This document shows, in pieces, positions 1 to 8,600 of a DNA stretch of 12,466 nucleotides. Each line of letters opens with the position of its first letter. Position 1 is the first letter of the stretch. The notes under the pieces were generated by a model. It was not told the origin of the DNA and did no database searches. It saw only the letters and a program-made list of their open reading frames with translations. Origin of the DNA: Phoronis ovalis (lineage: Eukaryota; Phoronida; Phoronidae); assembly GCA_028565635.1 (NCBI GenBank), contig JAOXYB010044893.1, positions 1-12,466 on the forward strand, in the 5' to 3' direction. The position numbers and the translations under genes were made by a program.

Positions 1-39
1 CACTCATGTAATGTAACATATGACATCCCTGGGGTAAGA

Positions 40-345
40 TAGCTGACCTTAGAGGTCAAAAGGTCATTCAGGGGTCACAAGGTCAAAATCTTAAAATTGC
101 ATTTAACTTACGAAAATTATGGTTCTATGTCATTTACAGGTAATTTAGGGGTCATATGGTCATTTTGAGGTCAAAAGGTCCAAAAAAAATAATTTCCAGA
201 AATTTGATGAAAAGTTCAAAAATGAAGTTAAAAGGCTATTTAGAGGTTATCTTAGCTGATTTTGAGGCCCAAAAAGGTATTCAGAGGTCAAACAATCAAA
301 ATCTCATGAAACGTTCGACAGGAGGTAAAGGTCACCCAGAGGTTC
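40..345. repeat. Degenerate AGGTCA-rich repeat with DR2-type pairs
   Basis: The hexamer AGGTCA and one-base variants recur through this stretch. Four pairs have a 2-base spacer (DR2): 53-66, 72-85, 149-162 and 168-181. The paired sites start 19 bases apart, and the two sets are offset by 96 bases, so a roughly 96-base unit made of smaller related pieces is likely. Weaker remnants follow at 244, 265, 284 and 320-345. AGGTCA direct repeats are the half-site arrangement bound by nuclear receptors, with DR2 among retinoic-acid-receptor arrangements. The decayed periodic layout looks more like a dispersed or tandem repeat than a dedicated enhancer. The short open frame across it (156-371) shows no protein-like features. 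Confidence 0.6.
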
Positions 346-371
346 TTTGGACATCAATGGGTCCAGGATAA

Positions 372-1600
372 TTCTAATAGGTCTGGATAACCACCTATTT
401 CTGTGTGCAACCTGGCCTTTGCTAAAAGGCGTTTCTAGTTTGTATTGTTTTTTTTAGTGCTCATTACATTTTGATCATTTGTAACCCACTCGTTCTCTAT
501 TTGACCTATTTTCTAATCGGTTTGGTGGTCTAATATTTGGCAAACATTAGCACGACACCTGGTGAGTAGTATTTTATGTTCAGGAATGTTTGCAAGGATA
601 CTCACCTTGAGTGTCAGAGTCTATTAATCTCAGCTTATTTCGTTTCAAACTTTCACATTTCATAGCTTCTTACCTCTAAATTAATATCGTAGCTTCGTTT
701 GAAGCTAAGGGTGACAATACTTGTCATTCTATATAAACTTTGCAGAAACGTTACTTTTACTAATTAATTTTTGCTAAAAAAAGGTGAAATAAATGCAGTC
801 TGATATTGGAAGCTAAACTAAAAACGTAAAACAAGCTAAGCAGCAATTTTTGACAAAGTGTGGATTAGAATATATTACTCTGAGAGATTTAATCCAAAAT
901 GTTCATAGCCACGTAAAAACACTACAATGACACGTAATGTACAGTCTACTACAACAAATAATTGAATATGGTATAAAAGAGCTTCAAAATATCTTATTCA
1001 AATTCAGTCTACACAAATGTGGTAAAATACTTATTGTATAATGTGAAATGTAATTCGAGATGAAAATAAAAATACATAAATAAAAAAGTTATAATTGGTC
1101 GTTATATCTGTTATCACCATAATGGGTGAGAAACTGCCTATTAATCTCCGTTAGACCAGCACGATGAAAATTTCTTCCTTATCAGTATATGAATTTATGT
1201 TTATGCTGTCATCTGCCTAGCTTCGCACAGGCTATCACAGCTAGGGCCATGTGAGTATGGCAACAAATGCTGATTTACCAGTTTTATCAGAAAATTGTTG
1301 TAATATGTAGTTTTCAAATTAATTCAAATTACTGAACACTATACAACAAAGAATACCTGCAAAAAGTCAAAAATAGTAATTTTTCGGCTTTCCAACCTAG
1401 TTATGCTAGTTTGCATGACTTTCAAATCAGCATGTGAATGACAACAATGAGGGATCCATTGTAACACTTTAGCGATTAATTATAACATTTTTAGCAATCC
1501 ATTATCACTTCTCAGGTACTCACAGCTTGTCACAGGCCGACATATGATGCAATTCAGTGAATCTGATTGGGAAGGAGACATAGATGGTCTAATGTAATCG
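372..1600. other. Intergenic stretch with no recognisable gene
   Basis: AT-rich sequence without a long open frame, splice-framed exon, tRNA or clear repeat on either strand. It lies beyond the 3' end of the FAM210B-like gene. Several AATAAA-type strings occur (for example 1065-1085) but none can be tied to a gene. I see nothing else in it. Confidence 0.5.
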
Positions 1601-1607
1601 TTAGTTA

Positions 1608-1613
1608 TTTATT
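1608..1613 (-). terminator. Candidate poly(A) signal of the FAM210B-like gene
   Basis: TTTATT on the plus strand reads AATAAA on the minus strand. It is the first canonical hexamer I find downstream of the FAM210B-like stop codon at 1927, giving a 3' UTR of a little over 300 bases. No transcript evidence is available, so the cleavage site is inferred. Confidence 0.4.
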
Positions 1614-1926
1614 CCTTGCATATCAAAATATGTTCTGAACACATTTTGACAAAAAAAATATTTCTTCTTCAGCAAAATTTTGTAAAGTTAACCTTTGGCA
1701 ATTTGAATAATAGTACCAAGTCTATCTACAGCACTTATAAAGTAACAATTGTGTAAATACACTTTACATAAGGCATCCCATTACCTAAATACAACAGATA
1801 CAAGTAATGATGTCAGAACACACAATACATAATAGCCACTGTCAAATATTTCTGCACTACAGATAAGACTATTATTAAGAAAATGTCCAAATTAGTATAT
1901 ACATATTTTAAACCTTGTTACTGCAA

Positions 1927-4900
1927 TTACTTTGCAGATCCTGCTGGTTTCTTCAAAAATCCAATTCCCCTTAAATATCTCACAATAAATGGAGTGCAGG
2001 TTAGCGTACAAGCAATTCTAACCGGTGCAAAAACTTTGTGTACAGCATATGCTACGACGAATGTACTTGCTCCAGTCGTAATCTTTGAATTTAAAATAGA
2101 TTCGCCTACACCTAACTTGGACAGTATTGCTATCACATCAATACCACTGAAAAATAGAAAAATAAATCATCTTAAAATATGCAACAACTATTAATTTTAA
2201 TATTGGACACTTAATTATGTGGAACTTTTACAGCCAAGGTTGGATGAATTGTGTAAAAGAATGCAGTTAGGCCTAAAATAAATTGTTTGTTTCTGGTAAC
2301 GGTGTGAAAAAAGGGTAGGCAGATATGCATTTTTTTTTTACATGAATAACATGAAAAAATAACAACACAGGTATTTGTTGAAAATTTTGGAGTTAAAATT
2401 AGAGTTACCAGAAACAAACATACTTTTTAAGACTTTAGGAAATATCTAATGATAATTAACATATATAATGCCTGCAGAAAACTGCATGGAGGCAAAAAAC
2501 CTAAGCATGAAGCTCTTTTGCTACATTATCTGAAGGTATACTTACATATATACAGCTAAAAATGTTGGTTAAAAAAAATCTACTTGCAAAAAAATGCAAG
2601 AATGACTACCATTTACTTGTAGAGCAAGTGGTACATAAGACTATGGTACACCACAACCAGCCAATGAACGCAAGAAATTATGGTATGTAAAGGCTGTTTA
2701 AAAGTCAAAAATAAAAAGAAAGCTCAAAATTGGAGTTTCAGAAAGACTTAGAAATATAAAGCATAAATAAGACTGATATAACATGATTTAGCAGAAGATT
2801 AACAAACAACATATAATTTGGATTTCCAGCCAATGAGGAGGTACAGAACAACACTGTCAAGCCCATCTTCAGTAGCACTGGCACTTAGTAAAACAGCCTT
2901 ATACACACCTTGACACTAGGGCATAAAAGCTGCCAAGTGACACAAGTGATATGCAAACATGAAATACCACAACTGTGCCTCCATATTCCTTTACAACTTT
3001 CTTCAGTCTATCTTTTTGACTTAGTTTGACACTGGCAGGGGTGACTTCAGGATTACTACCAGATGAAGTACTATATGATCTTTTTTGTACCTGCAATATA
3101 ATGTTAATGTTAATGTACAAATAAAGAAATTACACAAAATAATTTGGATAAATGTTATTGGTAGGGCACAATTTTGAAGGGGAAGCTGAGTTTCTGATGT
3201 CATCAAATTCCACTGTGTTGTGAAGGATATGTATCTTTGAGCTGTCAAGATAATCTGTGTTATAATAAATTGCTAAATATCTTCCGTAATCCCTCTAGTT
3301 ATTTCACAATGAATTTTAATGTGCTAAGATAGATCAGAAGTGAAATCTGATGGGAGAATATTCATTGATGTTTCCCTACTTAACTACTGTAGCTGCTATA
3401 AAAAGTGTTTACGTTGTTCTTACTCAAAAAGAGTCATAACCCTGGGAGGGGCACTTACATATGTGATGAATATGAGGGAGTGCCACTTATTCATCAATAA
3501 ATCCCTAAAAATGGGTTCACTTTTCAAACAAATGTCCCTAAAAATGTGTTGTTTTCTCACAATTTTATTTTAAGGTGGCATTTTCAGGGGGATTTTTTTC
3601 AAGAAACACCTTAAAAATTAGTCCTTTTTGTGACAGAAATTAAACCCTAAAAATGGGTCTACTTTTGAGACAAAAATCCCCAAAAATGGCTGAATATTTC
3701 GAGTTTGGGCAGCACAACCCCGTCTAAATTATATAGATTAGAAAGCGATGTACAGTTGACCCTACTGAGCATACTGTCTCTGTTGTTGATATATAATATA
3801 AATGTTGAATGCCTTACAAATCATGAGTGAAATAGGCACTTTTATAACCTGGTAGTGTACATACCATTTTTACGGCGGCTTCTTGCTCAGCAAAAATTTG
3901 ATGTAGAGTTTTTCTTCCACTTTTGACACTTTGAAAGGCTTTCTCGCATTCTGCTCCAAAGCCAAATTTTCCACAGTTCTCTAACCACACTTTAAACTGT
4001 TCACAGTCATCTCCTTGTATACCCTGTGGACAGGGTGCATCAAAACTTTGTAGAATTTTAGCAAAAGCTACTGATTCTTTGTCACTCTGCAAACCTTGAA
4101 TACCAGCAGCACTTGCTGCAGCTACACTACGATAGCGTTCAGCAACTTCTTTTATTTGTATTTCCTGTTCGTCGAAAATTTGGGCAAGTGTTTTGCGACC
4201 TTCCTTGAATTCTTCAGCCTGATTTTCACAATCAAGACCATAGAATGCACAATTCTGGAGCCAAAGTCGGAAGCTTACACAAGCATCACCTTGGATACCC
4301 TGTGTAGCTGGTCTGTCAAAGGAATCATATACGTTAATAGTAGCGTCTTGAGCTCCCTGAACTGATGGATCTCTAGGAACAGCTGCAGCACTTGTGCTGT
4401 ACTTTCGTTTATTACTATCACCATTAACATGGAAGTGTCTTGGGTGTGTCTCTTGTATAGTCCCGGAAACATATTTTTCATGCCTTAACATTCCACCACC
4501 AGGCATGTTCATGTGGGTTGGATTACCCTGTTCACTTGGAGAGAAAGGTTCGGGTACATTAGACTGCATAACACTGTGCAAACTAACAGAACCGTGTGCA
4601 TCGTATGGCCTATCAGTGGGTTCCCCTTCTTCATTGGCGTCAACTTCAACACCACGCAGAGATGACTTCTGGTCATCGCTGATTTCTCCCGATTCTATAA
4701 CTGCTGATAATATTTCACGAGCTCTGGATGGGGAAAATTCATGCTCTTGGGGTCCTTGTAATGCTTGCACCTCGGCAGCATTGTCAGTGCTCGAACTCGA
4801 AGAGTAGAAGGCGGTTGGCAGATGTCGACTATTTTGTGTGAACAAGCGAGGAACTAGGTAAAACATACAACCTGGTTGGACTCCCAGTTCTGACTTTAAA

Positions 4901-4935
4901 CTCATAAACGCCAGTCTTGCCGAACGAGATAACAT
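1927..4935 (-). CDS. FAM210B: FAM210B-like mitochondrial protein (DUF1279) with long repeat-bearing N-terminus
   Basis: Spliced gene, minus strand, exons 4935-3865, 3090-2909 and 2146-1927 (1,473 bases, 490 residues plus stop). Donors read ATG|GTATGT and AAG|GTGTGT; acceptors read TTGCAG|GTA and TTTCAG|TGG. Phases are 0 and 2 and the frame stays open. The ATG at 4935 has an in-frame TAA 22 bases upstream and G at -3. Exons 2 and 3 encode the DUF1279/FAM210 domain (about residues 384-478): a KEYGGT motif, a first membrane segment near 397-416, then SSGIDVIAILSKLGVGES, a second hydrophobic segment near 443-471, and FIVRYLRGIGF. This matches FAM210B better than FAM210A. Vertebrate FAM210B is a mitochondrial membrane protein of about 190 residues, linked to erythroid iron/haem metabolism. 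Exon 1 adds 357 residues: an Arg/Ser-rich presequence (1-50), a low-complexity linker, and two repeats (205-264 and 297-356) I do not recognise. The family call is firm; joining exon 1 rests on matching splice signals and phase. Confidence 0.85.
2285..2419. repeat. 16-bp perfect inverted repeat (possible small MITE)
   Basis: GTTTGTTTCTGGTAAC at 2285-2300 is matched by its exact reverse complement at 2404-2419, with 103 bases between. It lies in intron 2 of the FAM210B-like gene. The arms could be the ends of a very small non-autonomous element or a stem in the pre-mRNA. No convincing flanking target-site duplication is visible, so a transposon origin is only a possibility. Confidence 0.55.
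3440..3724. mobile_element. MITE-like element with internal 33-bp repeats
   Basis: The left end reads CCCTGGGAGGGGCACTTAC. The interior holds copies of a unit starting CCCTAAAAATG at 3503, 3536, 3645 and 3678 (the last reads CCCCAAAAATG). Both well-preserved pairs are exactly 33 bases apart, with decayed copies between. The right end contains TGGGCAGCACAACCCC near 3706-3721, which resembles the subterminal TGGGCTGCACACCCCC of the clearer element at 6247-6653. It sits in intron 1 of the FAM210B-like gene. I could not identify a target-site duplication, and the right boundary is uncertain, so it may be truncated. Confidence 0.45.
3868..4323 (-). other. Tandem 92-residue protein repeat in FAM210B-like exon 1
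   Basis: Residues 205-264 and 297-356 are two copies of one module, with equivalent positions 92 residues apart (for example the QGIQGD motifs at 212 and 304). Shared features in order are SFD.P..QGIQGD.C, a Phe and WL.NC, an acidic/aromatic stretch, then GRKTL.QIF.EQE...K. Copy 2 ends one codon before the exon 1 donor. The conserved Trp and Cys suggest a folded unit; the short QGIQG string is collagen-like only superficially. I do not recognise the domain and assign no function. Confidence 0.7.
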
Positions 4936-5509
4936 GTCAGCGGGTAGATAGTTTGTTTATGAAGAAATTTTCCAGCTTACAACCATGACAGAGCAAGTTC
5001 TTGTTTACCTCTATGGTTCTATCACGTGCACAGCTGATTGCTGATGAGTGATGTCAAAAGGTCAAAACTATCATAGAAAATCTGACCCAAATACGGCTTT
5101 CAATAATTTTTAAAACAAGTTTAATAACGGTAATAAACTACAAAGATTAAATAATAGCATCTCAAATTTACATATTTTATGACTAAAATATATTTTATAA
5201 CTTTTTAAGTATTATTTTGTTATTAATTTTAAACTGGTTTAAAGTATTTTAATTGCTATGAAAAAATGTATGGGGACCTGTTTTAAAGAGGTTCTGAGTC
5301 GTTCGTGCGGCATCTGTGAAGGTAGCACACAACAGTAGGAAGTCCCATCCAACGCAATGTTAAATGAACGATTTCAAATATATTTGTTAAATAGACTGAG
5401 TAGTGCTACGTGAAGATGAATTCCAAATCCGCTGATGAATGATGACAACCATTAGTACATATCTTTCCGCTAGACGGCGTGGCTGTATCTTCAAGCCGCC
5501 ATTTTTCAA
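4936..5509. promoter_or_regulatory. Divergent promoter region of FAM210B-like and PABPN1
   Basis: About 740 bases separate the two oppositely directed start codons, so both genes should start transcription here. Visible sites include an E-box TCACGTG at 5022-5028, an AGGTCA half-site at 5059-5064, and GCCGCCATTTT at 5495-5505. The last is the reverse complement of a YY1-type AANATGGCGGC motif, typical just downstream of transcription starts. An AT-rich, low-complexity block (about 5095-5270) lies in the middle. No obvious TATA box fixes either start site. Confidence 0.5.
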
Positions 5510-5653
5510 GTAAGTATTGTGATACTCTTTGTTATTAAGTATCGTCTGTAATCCTTCGGTTTCAGTGAATTTTAATGGTAGGTTTTATAAGATATAATGT
5601 TTACAACTATGGTAGAAGGCTCCTGTTTTAATATTTAGTTTCTTGATTTTTAG
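5510..5653 (+). other. Probable 5' UTR intron of PABPN1
   Basis: A strong donor GTAAGTAT begins at 5510 and an acceptor TTGATTTTTAG ends at 5653, 25 bases before the PABPN1 start codon. The upstream exon would be non-coding and ends just after the YY1-type motif at 5495-5505. A second YY1-type match, AAGATGGCGG, overlaps the start codon at 5676-5685. Splicing here is inferred from the signals only. Confidence 0.5.
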
Positions 5654-5678
5654 AATCGTTTGTTTTCCTACAAGAAAG

Positions 5679-8600
5679 ATGGCGGAGAATGGTGATCAAA
5701 CAACTTTAGATTACACAGAATTTGATAATACTGAAACAGACGGTTTGGACGACGAAGATGCAGGTGGGGACCACGAAGAGGAACAAGATTCAACTGTTTT
5801 GGATGATTCCGCACAAGGTGATGATACAGCAGAAGATCCGGTAAGTCAACTAGCTAGACTAATGACAATACACTAATGGGGAGTAATGACCTTAATAATT
5901 TTATTTTTAAAATGTAGCATTTTGGGATATTATTTGTAGTTTCAAAATTATATGATATTTGATACCCGTGGCCGCAGGCACTGTCTTAAATGGCGGGTCT
6001 AGATTGTACTTTCGTGGCTTGATGCTTGCATCAAACGTTTACAATTACTGTTTTCCCCAGGGTTGTCATTTAGAAATGTATATGAGGTAAAGTTATAAAA
6101 CAGCCCAGCTAGAGTGCATTATGTATATACCAAAGTGAAAGATGCCTATTAATTGTTTAAACTGTGCTACACAGTCAGCTGGCTAGAAGGTGTTGTTTTA
6201 AAATAAATATGATATGCTATCTAATGGCCACCTGTGTCCATAGAATCCCAGGGGGGGTAATCAAGGTTTTTTGACTACGGTGATGTGCCGCGGAACCCAA
6301 TCCAAAATTTTAGCTTGTGGTAGCAAACCTAATCCAAATTTTTTGAAATTTTAGGGTAACAATCCAAATTTTGTGAAATATAAGGGTATCAATCCAAAAT
6401 TTTAAAATATTGGAGTAGCAATCCATTTTTACGCAAATTGACTGGTACAAACCAAATCCAAAAATCATTCTACGGATACAAACCTAAAATTAATCCAAAT
6501 TATTTGCTGTAAACAGTGGGTAGCAATCCAAATTTTTCAATTTCTTTACAGTAGCAATCCAAAAAAATACAGAAGTATACAATCCAAATCCAAAATTTTT
6601 AACTGGGCTGCACACCCCCACCAAAAAATACCTCGAGTACCCCCCCCCGCGGGCATAGAATATAAAAAGTCTTGAAACAGGATCCTGACCACTTTTTTTT
6701 ACCAGCAGACTATGGAGTTATGTGCAGCAGTGTTAATTTGTCAGCAGTTCTTGAAATGATGTTTTACATGTTAGACTCTTGACTTAATCATGATTACAAC
6801 TGTCCTCTGATCAAGAATGTAACTGACCACTTGCTAATCCACATGGTGTTCTTTGCTGTCTACTAATTTTAGTAGTACGCATGCATGTGACTTGCCATCT
6901 GGTCGTAAATTCAGCTTACTGTTCCCTAGTATGGCTTGCCTGTAGCAGGTACTGCCATGTGGTCAGGACTGCAACATAAAATACCATTTTTAGGTAATAT
7001 GTTTAGTTTGTGAGTTTTTATGAACTCTGTTCTTGGCAACTTTCCTCTCCATCTTTCATTTCTAGACTTTTTTGTCAATATATTATTTATTTTCGTATTT
7101 AAAATATGTTTTCTTTATTTCTCTGATATAAGGAACTGGAGGCTATAAAAGCTAGAGTTAGAGAAATGGAAGAGGAAGCTGAGAAACTCAAAGAAATGCA
7201 AAATGAAGTAGAAAAACAAATGAATCTTAGTTCTCCAGGAATTGGTAAGCACAGTAACCTGTTGTACATCATCTTGTTAGCGTGGACTGTATACATGAGT
7301 ATCACCAGCAAGCACCATAGCAGAATGCCACATCAGAGCAGATTTTGTATAACAAAGTGAAAGGTTTCTATTAGTTGTTTAAACTGTGCTACATGCAGCA
7401 ATATCAGTTCGTCAGCTGTCCTTGAGATGATGTTTTACATGTTAGACTCTTGACTCAATCATGATTACAACTGTCCTCTGATCAAGAACATGACTGACCA
7501 CTTGCTAATCCACATGGTGACATTTGCTGTCTACTGATTTTAGTAGTACATTTAGCAAGCATGTGGCTTGCCACCTGGCCTTAAATTCAACACTGTTTTT
7601 TTAGATAGACAGCTTATTTATATTTTCCAGCTAGTCCAGTTTCAATGGAAGACAAAGTTGAACAGGATGCGAGATCTGTATATGTTGGCCAGGTGAGTAT
7701 TGATGGTAAATGCATCATTATGCATATTATTGGTAACTGTATTTAATTATATTGGACTGTTCTTGAAATGATGTTTAATATGTTACACCTATTGATGTAC
7801 CATGATTACACTAGTCCTCTGATCAAGAGCATGGCAACTCATTCCACAATAGACAATTTGCATACAATTGATGAAGCCACTGGTCGCTGCCCAAAACAGT
7901 TGCATGGTCAACCATGTCAAATTCAGCTATTTTAGAACCAAAGATGTTGAAATCAATAGGGTTTGCTGGTGGCACCCTCAAATGCATCCAAGTGGTTCAT
8001 TTTGTCATGAAATAAGCTACACGTTTCTCTTTCAGTGTTGATTATCTACATTTGATGTTTTGCTCCTAAAACAAGTTCTAAAAATTAGACAAAAAGTGAT
8101 TTAATGTAAAGAAGAAATGGTGACTGGCCATCAGTGTGAACACAAACAATAATATAAAATAATGTGTTTGTTGCAAAATGTAGCCAATTGGTATGTGACA
8201 AATGATTCAGTTAAGACTTCTTCTCTTGTAGGTTGATTATGGAGCAACTGCTGAGGAATTAGAGGCCCATTTTCACGGATGTGGTTCCATAAATAGAGTT
8301 ACTATTCTTTGTGATAAATTTACCGGACATCCTAAAGGGTTGGTTTTGAGACACCGCATATGGTGCAACCTGTTATGTTATTCGTAAATTCATTGCACAG
8401 TAAATGTTTTATTAATTCCTATCCATTTTGGTGTCTTGTCAATAAACGCAGTCTTTCAGTGTGATGGTGTCATTTTATATAAAATAACTTATTAAGGCCT
8501 GTAGTTTTAGAATCAAATATATCCAGGAGTACATTTATTAATAAGATCTTTTTGCTATTAATAAGAATGTATTCCAACAAAATAGGTGTAGTACAATAGA

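Larger units (their letters stand above)
6111..6928 (+). repeat. Copy A of triplicated intronic segment, split by an insertion
   Basis: Two pieces, 6111-6172 and 6722-6928, match copy B at 7335-7601 in the same order and orientation. Between them lie about 549 bases absent from copy B, including the MITE at 6247-6653. The right piece contains snoRNA copy A and the short hairpin CTACTAATTTTAGTAG. The similarity to copy B is high across the snoRNA and drops outside it. Confidence 0.75.

Noticed and set aside
156-371. Plus-strand open frame of 71 codons
   Set aside because: It lies in the AGGTCA-rich repeat and its composition simply reflects that repeat.
1219-1250. CCTAGC...GCTAGG small hairpin
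   Set aside because: A six-base stem with a long loop is expected by chance and nothing around it supports a function.
1883-2194. Plus-strand open frame of 103 codons
   Set aside because: It is antisense to exon 3 of the FAM210B-like gene, whose protein match is clear.
3340-3573. Plus-strand open frame in FAM210B intron 1
   Set aside because: It overlaps the MITE-like repeat, has no start context or homology, and is antisense to the host gene.
4096-4807. Two plus-strand open frames (4096-4365 and 4394-4807)
   Set aside because: Both are antisense shadows of the large FAM210B-like exon 1, with no recognisable protein features.
5041-5090. CTGATGA followed by GAAA, resembling a hammerhead ribozyme core
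   Set aside because: The possible stem II is short and does not directly flank GAAA, and I find no stem III or cleavage-site strand that pairs correctly.
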